Source: Bos javanicus (Eukaryota; Chordata; Mammalia; Artiodactyla; Bovidae). Taken from it: a DNA stretch of 64,000 bases. Positions 1 through 10,290 of the stretch are shown piece after piece. The number at the start of each line of letters is the position of its first letter. Positions within the stretch are counted from its first letter, which is position 1. A model generated the notes under the pieces. It searched no databases. It saw only the letters and a list, made by a program, of their open reading frames with translations, and had not been told where the DNA came from. The DNA lies in contig NC_083868.1 of NCBI RefSeq assembly GCF_032452875.1, positions 34,266,537 to 34,330,536 on the forward strand. Reading direction: 5' to 3'. Made by a program: the position numbers and the translations under genes.

Positions 1-492
1 CAGAGATATCTGATCTAATATAAGGCTAATAAATGTTTATCCACAGAAATGATGTTTGGGTTAAGGTTTAAAAGAGTTCAAAAGGCAAACAGTCCTCCCC
101 AAATGAAGCATTTCATACAATTTATATAAAGTTAAGATGAAACATGTTCATTGAAGTACATGGAAGAAAATATAATTACTGGAATTCAAAGAATGAATTA
201 AGTGTTACAAGGTATGAGAGTAAAGACCTGTGTAGATTAGGAGAGGACTTAAAGGTCATGCTGATTATTTTACTGTTAATCTTAAGACTGAAGACTTAAC
301 ACAAAAATTGATATCATCAGGTATATGTTTGAGAAAACAATTTTGTCTAGTTCCAGAAGTACGATTTAGAGGTATAAAAAGTTGAGACAGGAGGAGACCA
401 TTCACTGATATCGTAGACTAGATGAAAGAAAGGTTGTGGAACTATAAAAATTAAATGAGTAAATTTCAAAATTAATTCAGAGATAGGTTAAC
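1..492. other. CADM2: CADM2 intron, unique AT-rich sequence
   Basis: No open frame with coding character and no recognisable repeat is visible. By position it is the intron upstream of the first visible CADM2 exon. Confidence 0.6.
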
Positions 493-551
493 CAGACAAT
501 GGGGTCCCAAAGAGTAAGACATGACTGAGCGCCTAAGCACAGCACAGCATA
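493..551 (+). mobile_element. Bov-tA SINE, 3' tail fragment
   Basis: The stretch reads as the end of a Bov-A unit: a 'ggggtcccaaagagta' block followed by 'catgactgagcg' and a short CA/GCA-rich tail. The tRNA-like head and most of the body are missing, so this is a severely truncated copy. No target-site duplication could be defined. Confidence 0.6.
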
Positions 552-710
552 TTATACGACTTGATTTTGCTAACTTAGAGATTATTTAGTGATCTTCCTA
601 AAAGTTTCGTAAAAATACTTGCTAAACATATTATCTGCTTTTACATTTGCCTATAATTCAAATTCCGTATTTTGGATCTAGCAGGAATGTTGAACCATGC
701 TTCAGGGGAC

Positions 711-1757
711 TGTTCAGTTCAGTTCAGTTGCTCAGTCATGTCTGACTCTTTGCAACCCCATGAATCCCAGTACGCCAGGCCTCCCTGTCCATCACCAACT
801 CCAGGAGTTCACTCAAACTCAAGTCCATTGAGTCAGTGATGCCATCCAGCCATCTTGTCCTCTGTCATCCCCTTTTCCTCCTGCCCTCAATCCCTCCCAG
901 CATCAGTCTTTTCCAATGAGTCAACTCTTCCCATGAGGTGGCCAAAGTACTGGAGTTTCAGCTTTAGCATCATTCCTTCCAAAGAAATCCCAGGGCCGAT
1001 CCCTTTTAGAATGGACTGATTGGATCTTCTTGCAGTCCCAGGGACTCGCAAGAGTCTTCTCCAACACCACAGTGCAAAAGCATCAATTCTTTGGCGCTCA
1101 GCTTTCTTCACAGTCCAACTCTCACATCCATACATGACTACTGGAAAAACCATAGCCTTGACTAGACGGACCTTTGTTGGCAAAGTAATGTCTCTGCTTT
1201 TGAATATGCTGTCTAGGTTGGTCATAACTTTCCTTCCAAGGAGTAAGAGTCTTTTAATGCCATGGCTGTAATCACCATCTGCAGGGATTTTGGAGCCCCA
1301 AAAAATAAAATCTGATACTGTTTCCACTGTTTCCCCATCTATTTCCCATGAAGTGATAGGACCGGATGCCATGATCTTAGTTTTCTGAATGTTGAGCTTT
1401 AAGCCAACTTTTTCACTCTCCTCTTTCACTTTCATCAAGAGGCTTTTGAGTTCCTCTTCACTTTCTGCCATAAGGGTGGTGTCATCTGCATATCTGAGGT
1501 TATTGATATTTCTCCCAACAGTCTTGATTCCAGCTTGTGTTTCTTCCAGCCCAGCGTTTCTCATGATGTACTCTGCATATAAGTTAAATAAGCAGGGTGA
1601 CAATATACAGCCTTGACGTACTTCTTTTCCTATTCGGAACCAGTCTGTTCCATGTCCAATTCTAACTGTTGCTTCCTGACCTGCGTATAGGTTTCTCAAG
1701 AGGCAGGTCAGGTGGTCTGGTATTCCCATCTCTTTCAGAATTTCCACAGTTTATTGT
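711..1757 (-). mobile_element. BovB LINE (RTE clade), 5'-truncated, RT C-terminal half
   Basis: The minus strand reads the C-terminal part of the BovB reverse transcriptase and ends at the usual BovB 3' terminus, which appears on the + strand as repeated 'ttcag' units near 711-730. An open frame at 887-1747 encodes 286 residues, including RQGCILSPCLFNLY (residues 44-57) and the catalytic RYADD motif (YADD at 86-89). The frame then breaks near 'DSLEKT', so the native C-terminus is lost. The copy begins inside the RT domain and lacks the endonuclease. It is a dead intronic insertion and not a host gene. Confidence 0.93.
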
Positions 1758-1792
1758 GTGTATGTTGTACAAATTTTCACCTCTAATAAACT

Positions 1793-2107
1793 GTGCTGTG
1801 CTTAGTCATGTCCGAATCTTTGCGACTGCATGGGCTGTAGTCCGCCAGGCTCCTCTGTCCATGGGGATTCTCCAGACAAGAATACTAGAGTAGGTTGCCT
1901 TGCCCTCCTCCAGGGGATCTTCCCAAATCAGGCATTGAACTGAGGTCTCCCACATTGCAGGTGGATTCTTTACCATCTGAGCCACCAAGGAAGCCCCAGA
2001 ATACTGGTTGGGTAGCTTCTCCAGGGGGTCTTCCCAACCCAGAAATTGACCCAGGGTCTCCTGCATTGCAGGAAGATTCTTTGCCAGCTGAGCTACCGGA
2101 GAAGTGC
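1793..2107 (-). mobile_element. Bov-tA SINE with two tRNA-like heads
   Basis: Read on the minus strand, a tRNA-like head is followed by a second head-like unit and a Bov-A body. The head signature 'tctgagccaccaaggaagcc' occurs near 1976-1995, and a related 'ctgagctaccggagaag' occurs near 2088-2104. The whole unit is bracketed by a 12-bp direct repeat with one mismatch: CTCTAATAAACT at 1781-1792 and CTCTGATAAACT at 2108-2119. This suggests one insertion of a composite SINE. Confidence 0.8.
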
Positions 2108-2119
2108 CTCTGATAAACT

Positions 2120-2549
2120 ACTTAGAATTAAGAGAAATGAAATTGTATTCTGTTTTCCTCTTTTCTAGCAGCTCCTTGCTACTATGTATTTTACCTCACA
2201 GAGGAAGATGCTGGGGGGACACTCATATCCTTTTGATACACACCATTCTGGTGCACTGAGTAGACCAGGGGTGCCAGGAAAATAACACCCCCAGAAATCC
2301 TCAAGCAATCTCTAATGAGTATTGGTCAATATTCGCTAGATACTCCTCTCCATTATCCATCAAGTGGAATGACTTTGCAGAATGCCCAAATCTGTCTGAG
2401 TTCCACAGCAGGACTGAATGCCAAGTGCCTATGGTGTAGTCGGCTCAATAATACACGCTTGATCTACTTCCTTCTATTCTTGTCTTTCCAATCCTCCTGA
2501 GGTCACTCCTCATAAAAGAAATATCTCAGGGTATGTTTATAAGGTTTTT
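2120..2549. other. CADM2: intron, unique sequence
   Basis: A 430-base intronic stretch with no recognised repeat. A short open frame of about 60 codons at 2315-2500 has no recognisable domain and looks fortuitous. Confidence 0.5.
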
Positions 2550-2579
2550 ATATTTGTCAGGATTCTACAGAGAAACAGT

Positions 2580-3313
2580 ACACATTCTGAGAGGTGTAGG
2601 CTGAATTGGTGATTTAGAGACCCAGAAGAGCTGATGACTTAGTTCTGATTTTGGGTGGCCTTGGCATGCAGTGGCTTGAAGAAGGGCTTCAGTTCCCAGC
2701 CAGGTATTGAGGTTGGGTCACAATGATAAGAGCACAGAACCCTAGCCAATAGACTAGTAGTCAGTGATAAGGCCCTGACCCTTTGACTTAGCAGAAAAAA
2801 TAATTTCCAAGAAGAGGAAAAGTAGTGAAATAAGTGAAATATTTATTAGGAGGAAAAAGAGTACAGCTGTGTGGATAGACACATGGTGGACTCAGAGAGA
2901 CAGTTGTGCCCTCATGGTGGTTTCAGTCACTTTATAGGGCCTTTTTTTCCGGGTTTACTTTTCCAGTCATTTTGATTTGCCTGGTTGTGAGTCTGCATTT
3001 GGTGTATCTTAAGAACCTCCCATTTATGGATGCTCCTCTCTTAGCCAAGATGGATTGTAATGAAGAGGCTTATGGGTAGTTGACATCGCTATGAGGTGAT
3101 ACCTCCTCCCTTTTTGACCTCCAAGGAGCTTTTCTGCACTTGTATAGTCATGGGTCACCTTGGCTTTGAGAATGAGAAATATATGGTCTTTTTTCTCCTA
3201 CTTAGGCAGGGCCCAGCCTCCTCCATCATCCTGCGTTTATAGAGTTTCTGCTATTATGGATTTCTGTCCACAAGGGAGAAACTGTTCTGCCTGGATCCCA
3301 CCTATCTCCTGCC
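2580..3313 (+). mobile_element. ruminant LTR-like repeat (BTLTR1-like), solo
   Basis: This stretch of about 730 bases includes 'gatgacttagttctgattt', 'ggcatgcagtggcttgaag' and 'ctccatcatcctgcgttta'. I recognise it as a common ruminant endogenous-retrovirus LTR. It sits inside the MLT2-type LTR, whose sequence resumes at about 3314. No gag, pol or env frame is attached, so it is a solo LTR or LTR fragment. Its ends and orientation are not certain because I could not find a clean short target duplication. Confidence 0.55.
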
Positions 3314-3521
3314 TCAATTCCAGTGTGAGTCCAAAGGTCTAGAGAAACCAGAAGAGATGATGCTATAGTTCTAGTCTGAGAGTCAGTAGGCTCAAGTCCC
3401 AGGAAGAGCAGCTATTTCCTTGATCTGCAGAAAGAAAAAGACTGATGTGCAAGCTCAAATGCTGTCAGGAAGAATTCTCTCCTATTTGTGAGAGGGTCAG
3501 CCTTAAACCTCATCATTTAAA

Positions 3522-4213
3522 GAAATAAGATAATGGCATCCAGTTCCATCACTTCATGGCAAATAGATGGGGAAGCAATGGAAACAGTGAAAGACTTTAT
3601 TTTCTTGGGCTCCAAAATCACTGTAGTTAGTGACTGTAGCCAGGAATTTAAAAGATGCTTGCTCCTTGGAAGAAAAGCTATTACCAACCTAGACAGCATA
3701 TTCAAAAGCAGAGATATTACTGTGCTGACAAAGGTCCATCTAGTAAAAGCTATGGTTTTCCTATCAGTCATGTACAGATGTGAGAGTTGGACCATAAAGA
3801 AGGCTGAGCACTGAAGAATTGATGCTTTTGAATTGTGGTGCTAGAGAAGACTGTTGAGAGTCTCTTGGAATGTAAGGAGATCAAACCAGTTAATCCTAAA
3901 GGAATCAATCATGAATATTCATTGGAAGGACTGATGCTAAAGTTGAAACTCCAGTACTTTTGCCACCAAAGTATGTGGTGGCCAAATACTTTGTGAAGAG
4001 CTGACTCATTGGAAAAGACCTTGATTCTGGAAAAGATTGAGAGCAAGAGGAGAAGCAGGCAACAGAGGATGAGATATTTGGGTGGCATCATGGACTCAAT
4101 CCAGTGGATGTAACTTTGAGCAAACTCTGGGAGATAGTGGAGGACAGGAAAGCCTGATGTGGTGCAGTCCATGGGGGTCACAAAGTGCCAGACCTAACTA
4201 AGCGACTGAACAA
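3522..4213 (+). mobile_element. BovB LINE, 5'-truncated 3' fragment
   Basis: The + strand reads the BovB region downstream of the RT catalytic motif, with the recognisable 'MASS.ITSWQIDGE' and 'GCESWTIKKAE'-like segments. It ends at 'ctaagcgactgaacaacaa'. A stop follows the 'KKAEH' segment (open frame 3533-3814) and the remainder is frameshifted. It was inserted into the older MLT2-type LTR. Confidence 0.9.
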
Positions 4214-4435
4214 CAATAGACTCTTTGTTCTATTCAGGCCTTAATTTCATCAGATAAACTTCACCCATATTATGGAGAGAAATCTGCTTTACTCAGTCTA
4301 CTGATTGAAATGTTAATTGCTTCCCAAAACACTCAGTAGAACACTCAGAATAATGAATGTTTGGTCAAATATCTGGATACACCATGGGACAGTCAAGTAG
4401 ATATGTAAAATTAATCATCACAGATACACACAGAG

Positions 4436-4772
4436 GTACACTTTGCCAACAAAGGTCTTTTAGTCAAAGCTATGGTTTTTCTAGTAGTCATGTATTGATT
4501 TGAATGTTGACAATAAAGAAGGCTGAGCACCAAAGAAGTTATGTTTTTGTACTGTGGTGTTGGAGAAGACTCTTGAGAGTCCTCTGGACTGCAAGAAAAT
4601 CAAATCTATTAATCCTAAAGGAAATCAATCCTGAATATTTTTGGAAGGATTGATGATGAAGCTGAAGCTCCAGTATTTTGGGGCTGCCTGATGTGAAGAG
4701 TTGACTCATTAGAAAAGACCCCGATGCTGGGAAGGATTCAAGGCAGAAGGAAAAGGAGAAGGGGAAAACAGA
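4436..4772 (+). mobile_element. BovB LINE internal fragment (plus orientation)
   Basis: Begins at 'cactttgccaacaaaggtc' and ends at 'aaaacagaggatgagat', both internal to the C-terminal region of BovB. It carries neither the 5' end nor the usual 3' end. It lies 4 bases from an oppositely oriented BovB, giving an inverted pair. Confidence 0.88.
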
Positions 4773-4776
4773 GGAT

Positions 4777-5508
4777 GAGATCAGATCAATTCAGTCACTC
4801 AGTCATGTCCGACTCTTTGTGACCCCATGCGCTGCAGAACGCCAGGCTTCCCTGTCCATCACCAACGCCCAGAGCTTACTCAAACTCATGTCCATCAAGT
4901 TGGTGATGCCATCCAACCATCTCATCCTCTGCTGTCCCTTTCTTCTCCTGCCTCCAATCTTTCACAGCATCAGGGTCTTTTCAAATGAATCAGCTCTTCG
5001 CATCAGGTGGCCAAAGTATTGGAGTTTCAGCTTCAGTGTCAATGCTTTCAATGAATGCTCAGGACTGATTTCCTTTAGGATGGACTGATTGGATCTCCTT
5101 GCAATCCAAGGGACTCTCAAGAGTCTTCTCCAACACCACAGTTCAAAAGCATCAGTTCTTCGGCGCTCAGCTTTCTTTATGGTCCAACTCTTGCATCCAT
5201 ACATGACCACTGGAAAAGCCATAGCCTTGACTAGATGGACCTTTGTCTGTAATGTCTCTGCTTTTTAGTATACTGTCCAGGTTGGTCATAGTTTTTCTTC
5301 CAAGAAGCAAGCATTTTTTAATTTCATGGCTGCAGTCACCATCTGCAGTGATTTTGGAACCCAAGAAAATAAAGTCTATCACTGTTTCCATTGTTTCTCC
5401 ATTTATTTGCCAAGGAGTGATGGGACCAGATGCCATGTTCTTAGTTTTTTGAATGTTGAGTTTTAAGTCAGCTTTTTCACTCTCCTCTTTCACTTTCCTC
5501 TTTCTTTT
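4777..5508 (-). mobile_element. BovB LINE, 5'-truncated 3' fragment (minus orientation)
   Basis: The minus strand reads the BovB C-terminal region, for example 'GCKSWTIKKAERRRTDAFELWCW' split over frames at 4962-5222 and 5167-5493. It ends at the BovB 3' terminus near 4777-4800. Frameshifts separate the two halves. With the + copy just upstream it makes a head-to-head pair with a short loop. Confidence 0.9.
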
Positions 5509-5867
5509 TATAATTTCAGTTCGTTGTTCTCTAAGGGCAAATCTGAATAATACTTTCCCGAATAAGATAAATAACCTAAAAAGTACCCAATTGATTGATA
5601 CTTATTTAATTGCCATTAAAGTCAGAGTATGGATATAACCTAAGGATAGTTCACAACTAAGGGAAGGGTGAGAATAGCTGTGACTCCACGGAGCATTCAC
5701 AGCTTATTTTGTTTATTGTTGAGAATATGGAAACAAAAGGAGAGAGTTCCATGCTGACTGGGAGCCACACAAAGCTAGGGCCAGCAATGTCTCATAAAGG
5801 AATGAGCCTGATTGATTCCATAATGTAATTATGATGTAAAAACAGTGACTGATTGATTAAAGAACAT
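5509..5867. other. CADM2: intron, unique sequence
   Basis: AT-rich intronic sequence with no recognised gene or repeat. Confidence 0.5.
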
Positions 5868-6000
5868 TACATGACATAATTCAGTGGGTATAAGTTTGAA
5901 CAAGCTCTGAGAGTTGATGATGGACAGGGAAGGCTGGCATGCTGCAGTCCATGTGGTCACTAAGAGTCAGACACTACTGAGCGACTGAAATGACTGACAT
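5868..6000 (+). mobile_element. BovB LINE, short 3' end fragment
   Basis: About 130 bases match the last part of BovB: 'gataagtttgaacaagctct'-like sequence through 'gatggacagg' to 'actgagcgactgaaatgac'. Nothing upstream of the ORF C-terminus is present. Confidence 0.8.
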
Positions 6001-6683
6001 GACGTAAAAGTTATAAATATAAAGTCTTAAGGTATTTTTGTATCTTCTTCCACCAAGGATGATTTTATTGTTAAATGGAAATAACTTTCTAACAATTATG
6101 TTATAGCATATACAACAAAATTTTAATTTTTATTAATGTTTTAAATAAGTATTTCAGATAATTTACTAACTGTACTTTAAAGCAAACAGTGTGTGGTAAG
6201 GGCTGCATCACTGCATTTTCAAAAAGATTCTGCATAATTCTTGTGAGATAGTGGTCTCAAGTTCTTTTAGGGTTTCTTATTGTGAGTCCTTGGTACTCCT
6301 GCAACAATGAGAGTGTTGTTATTCAAATGCACATAAATGCATTCAGTCCATAATAATAGTATTCATAGCCATCTATAATAGTTGAAGAAACAATTGCATG
6401 AAATGCTTGATATTCATCTGAACTATTTTGCAATTTCACTTTTAAATTCGGATTTCAGAAATAATACAGCAGTGGTCTTCATAAGATACTCAGATATTTT
6501 TGTAAGCTTTTCCTGGACAGGATGGTAGCTTCTTAAACTTCAAACCCTGTTTCACTAAGAGACCTTTTATAAATATATACAATTATAAGAAATGGCTTGA
6601 ACATACACCCTGATGTACAGTTATTAAATATATAGCTTTACATGTGTTTAGTGACCTTTCTTAATATTCCTTTTTTTTTCTAG
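6001..6683 (+). other. CADM2: 3' end of the intron before the first visible CADM2 exon
   Basis: AT-rich unique intron. A run of T (6671-6679) followed by CTAG (6680-6683) provides the polypyrimidine tract and acceptor of the next exon. No repeat was recognised. Confidence 0.7.
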
Positions 6684-6774
6684 ATACACCATCAGTTAAG
6701 ATTATACCATCTACTCCTTTTCCACAAGAAGGACAGCCTTTAATTTTGACTTGTGAATCCAAAGGAAAACCACT
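6684..6774 (+). CDS. CADM2: CADM2 internal exon: N-terminal part of third Ig domain
   Basis: The 91-base exon lies between acceptor 'tttctag' and donor 'gtaagt'. The first two bases complete a codon, then 29 codons read TPSVKIIPSTPFPQ, EGQPLILTCESKGKPL and the first two bases of the next codon. I recognise this as the start of the third, membrane-proximal C2-type Ig domain of CADM2, a type I neuronal and synaptic adhesion protein. The cysteine in LTCES should form the domain's disulfide with the YRCEA cysteine in the next exon. The exon opens in phase 1 and closes in phase 2, and its last codon is completed by G at 36649 to give Leu. The protein joins cells through homophilic and heterophilic nectin-like contacts. 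CADM1 and CADM3 differ in this segment as I remember them, so the paralogue call is strong. Confidence 0.96.
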
Positions 6775-7600
6775 GTAAGTGATATAATGAGCAATAATTT
6801 TTTTACTTTTTATTCTATCTTTCTTTGATTGCAGGCTTTAACTGCAGAAATCCACAATTTGTGTCTTTTTTTGCTGGGCAAAATGATCTCAGAAAAGAAA
6901 GCCCCCTGAACCATGTGTTCATTAAGTGTCTGTGGAAGATTGGTCTTGTATTTTATCATTTATTGAAATTTCTGGGAAGATTTCCAACTGAGATTTCTTT
7001 CTCCTTTTTTTCCCCACTATTTCAACTTGAAAGGAGTTTAGACTTCATCAATCACTGTTTTTACATCACCAGATTGATAGAAGTTACATATGCTGAACTT
7101 AATTCTCTCATGAAAAGCTCTGAAAATATTGAATCCTCAAAATATGTCCATGTTTTAGTTACATGGAAAATCATTTTCATAAGAGAAATCAAATCTACAC
7201 TTTTAATGTAACCCCATGAGACATAATTTGTTGATGTGTTATAATTGGAGGTAATGTGAATGAAAGGGTCACAGACTGAACATTTTCAATTAAAAAGAGA
7301 TTTCATTGTTAGAATAATGAGTTCTAACATCACTTTGACTCTAAAATTTTATGTTTGACATTCATGTTTATAAACAGTTAACTCTTGGAAATATATCAAT
7401 AGAAAATATATTAATAGAAAATTCAAGTATGGAATATCAAATAAGGATTATTTCTTTGGAAAGTGCTTTGATCACTCTATGGTAACACTCTACTTGGAAC
7501 TGAAAGTCATTTGTTTGATATTTTAAGATATTTCCATTGATTTGCATTTCTGTTTAAATTTTAATAGGAGTAATTTAATTGTTCTCTGTATATAACTATA

Positions 7601-7809
7601 GGCTTCCCAGGTGGTAAAGAATCCACCTGCCAATACAGGAGATGCTGGTTCCATCACTGATTCAGAAAGATCCCTTGGAGAAGGAAACGGCTAACCACTC
7701 CAGGGTTCTTGCCTGGGAAATCCCATGGGCAGAGAAGCCTAGCAGGCTACCGTCCATGAGCTCTCAAAGAGTCAGAAACAACTTAGCAACTAAACAACAA
7801 CAAGAAACA
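7601..7809 (+). mobile_element. Bov-tA SINE, full-length
   Basis: The tRNA-like head starts at 'ggcttcccaggtggtaaaga', the Bov-A body contains 'ccactccagggttcttgcct', and the tail is 'aactaaacaacaacaag'. It is flanked by TATATAACTATA (7589-7600) and TATATAACTGTA (7810-7821), a 12-bp target duplication with one mismatch. Confidence 0.9.
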
Positions 7810-7821
7810 TATATAACTGTA

Positions 7822-8365
7822 TGGGATAGTTTTTGTGAAAATCAAACTTATTTACTAAAAATTTGTTTCTAATAACATTTATATTTAAGTGTAGATTTCA
7901 TAGTAACACATGTGGAACTTTTCTAAAGTAATTTTAATACAGAAGCCTGAAATTTCAGCTTCCTGTATTTTATTGTCTTATACTTTTTAACACACTATGT
8001 GAATTCATGCTTTTGTTGTCACAGAATTAATATTTTAGAACTGTTCTCTCTTCCAGTATTATTTTCTAAAGATTAAAAATATACTGACTTAAAGAGCATT
8101 TTGCAAACTTATCTATTTTTTCTTTCAAGAAACATTTAAGGCATTTTAGGCCTTGAAAGGGAGGAATTTTTTTCAAAGTAGCTTTACTCTCTATGTCATG
8201 TGCATTTCTCTTTCATAGTTCCTTCCACTGATAAGCTTAAATTGCTTATAGAAAATACTTTTCAACTAACAACTATTTCAACTAAAAGTCACATTTAGAT
8301 AGCATACTATCTAAATGTGACTGCATTTCAGTATTACAGTTACAGCAGGGCTTTTAGCTATAAGT
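7822..8365. other. CADM2: intron, unique sequence with a perfect hairpin
   Basis: AT-rich intron with no recognised interspersed repeat. It contains the 36-base inverted repeat listed separately at 8287-8322. Confidence 0.55.
8287..8322. repeat. perfect inverted repeat: 16-bp stem, 4-base loop
   Basis: Left arm AGTCACATTTAGATAG (8287-8302), loop CATA (8303-8306) and right arm CTATCTAAATGTGACT (8307-8322) are exact reverse complements. The next flanking bases (A at 8286, G at 8323) do not pair. It belongs to no repeat family I recognise. Confidence 0.95.
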
Positions 8366-8376
8366 TCAGTACTTTA

Positions 8377-8555
8377 GGGGCTTCCCTCATAGCTCAGTTG
8401 GTGAAGAATCCGCCTGCAATGCAGGAGACCTGGGTTTGATCCCTGGGTTGTGATGATCCCCTGGAGAAGGGGAAGGTTACCCACTCCAGTATTCTGGCCT
8501 GGAGAAATCCATGGACTATAAGAGTTGGACTTGACTGTGACTTTCACTTAATCAC
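8377..8555 (+). mobile_element. Bov-tA SINE with preserved pol III boxes
   Basis: The tRNA-derived head keeps an A box-like TAGCTCAGTTGG (8390-8401) and a B box-like GGTTTGATCC (8433-8442), followed by a Bov-A body. Exact 11-bp target duplications TCAGTACTTTA flank it at 8366-8376 and 8556-8566. It is a SINE and not a tRNA gene, because the sequence departs from tRNA secondary structure after the B box. Confidence 0.9.
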
Positions 8556-8566
8556 TCAGTACTTTA

Positions 8567-10277
8567 ACTAAGAAAGAAGTGTAATCAACTCTAGTCTGCT
8601 TTAGACATAATGAAATCCAATTTCTTTACTCCCAATTCTGTATTTCTCATACCAGAGCTTCTTTCCTAACTTTTCCTTCCATTTCCTCTCTTGTTCCTTT
8701 TGATTATTTTTTCCTGTCTCTCCCTCTTCCCTTCTCCCTGTCTCTCTCTTTTGCTTCTGTTTCTCCTGTAACCTCAGAGGTCAGCATTTGGAGATATGAT
8801 AAAGAAACATGATCAAGATCAGGTCATATCAAAGGAATCTGACTTTTACCTTCTCTCCATAGTTCTGCCCCAAAGTACATATGTGTACATGTAGAATATG
8901 TGTACAACTTATGCAATTAAATGAGGTGAAGATGGGAAGTATAGTATATAGAATGCTTGGGAATTAATACATTCCAGCTCAAATAGCATCTAGTTACCTG
9001 TCAATGATTTTCTCTTTAATTCTATATCCACTTTCACTATCTTTTTTTTTCTTTTTGGTGAATACTTATGTTGTGATCTATGTAGTTAGCTACGTAAGTA
9101 ATCCATTTTCCTCAGCTCAGATATGGTTAAATAAAAGTACCGTATTGTGGGTCTCTGTTTCAGTTACCTGGAAATAAGCTTGGATATGCAATAATCCTTT
9201 ATACTGCAGATGAATGAAAAACAATAATCTCATATATTTATTTTATTTAAAAATAAAAAGGCCCCAGAATTTTAAGAAATAGAAAATGTCATCTTTCTCA
9301 GAAAGATCCTGATTAATCACTTTGCTATCACTAATGGAAATAAGAAGGCTTCTCATTTTACAGAAAGGAAAACTAAAGCTCAGTGTTAACCAATTTTCCC
9401 AATCCATCCAGATTTTAAATGGATGAGTCAGGATTTAAACTTAGTTCAATCATTGCCCAAAGATTACATTTCTTCAGTTATTTTCTGCTACTTCAATTTC
9501 TGAGTCTAAATTGTCACTTATGTTAGTCAAAGTCACTTTTGAAAAATTAGGATCAGCCCTACAATAATGAGCAGCACTGACGTTGAAGCTCTGGATGCTT
9601 GAAGGTGAAGAACTGGCTCATCTCAAGACACATTTCACTGTTCCTATTTTTTTTTTTTTTTGTATCAGGCTTTCCTCTGTATTTGTGCCCATTCTGGAAA
9701 CTTGCCAAATTCCTACCAAGCTGACCATTTCTAGCGTAGTTTACAGTCATATAAAAAATTATCTAATTAGCATAGTATCTTCTGAGCAATTAGCTCCTAA
9801 GCTCCATATGGGTTAAAATGATTATTATATTCAGTCTTTATCATTATAGATCATACTGTTTTATTCTATATGCTATGGTCCAAAAGTAAAGTACATTGAC
9901 TTATTCACTTGTATTATATTCTTATTCCCACTCTCTTTTTACCATCTTCTTTCCTTGCAGACCTTCAGGCCATTGACATTAAAGATATAGCCAAATTCTC
10001 TGACTCCTTTTTGCCTTTAGACCACTACTTCTCTTGGGTCCTAATTATGTTAAAATCCACCCTTCTGCATTTTCAAAGTAACTATCATTTCCAACAAATG
10101 AAGACATTAGCATCTTTAAAGACAGTCCCATTGCTAGCCTCTCTAGTTTACATTCCATCTCCAACAATGCCAGATGAGGCAGATAGGACCAAAAAAAACA
10201 AGAGAATACTATTTCTGATTATGAAGAAAACAAGTCTCACTAGAGCAAATAGAACAGAAAGCAAACTGAAATGGATT
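8567..10277. other. CADM2: intron, mostly unique, with one MIR
   Basis: AT-rich sequence with a pyrimidine-rich stretch at 8660-8770 and a T run at 9649-9661. An MIR is listed separately. Open frames here, including the start of one at 9909, have no coding features. Confidence 0.5.
9345..9448 (+). repeat. MIR SINE fragment
   Basis: The run 'ctcattttacagaaaggaaa', then 'actaaagctcag', and later 'gagtcaggatttaaactta' follow the order of the conserved MIR core and 3' region. It is diverged, as expected of an old mammalian SINE. Confidence 0.65.
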
Positions 10278-10290
10278 AATCAGGGAGTTA

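Larger units (their letters stand above)
2550..4432 (+). mobile_element. old MLT2-type (ERVL) LTR, interrupted by two later elements
   Basis: Three separated pieces fit consecutive parts of an MLT2-like solo LTR. They are about 2550-2579 ('ttctacagagaaacagtac'), about 3314-3525 (two 'gagtccaaagg'/'cagtctgagag' repeats) and about 4214-4432 ('tgttctattcaggcctt', 'tttactcagtctactgatt', then the 3' end 'aaattaatcatcaca'). The gaps are filled by a ruminant LTR and a BovB, so this is the oldest layer. No viral coding sequence is present. The family was assigned from memory of the consensus. Confidence 0.65.

Noticed and set aside
887..1747. A 286-codon minus-strand frame resembling a reverse transcriptase gene
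   Set aside because: It is a 5'-truncated BovB with a frameshifted end, no endonuclease and no own promoter. It is annotated as a mobile element and not as a gene.
2580..3313. Complete endogenous retrovirus
   Set aside because: Only LTR-like sequence is present. There is no coding region and no second LTR.
6825..7211. A 128-codon plus-strand frame 50 bases after the first CADM2 exon
   Set aside because: AT-rich intron, no domain, no splice logic, and no start context worth noting. A chance frame.
8377..8460. A tRNA-like sequence with A and B boxes
   Set aside because: It is the head of a Bov-tA SINE inside a target duplication. It does not close into a cloverleaf with an acceptor stem.
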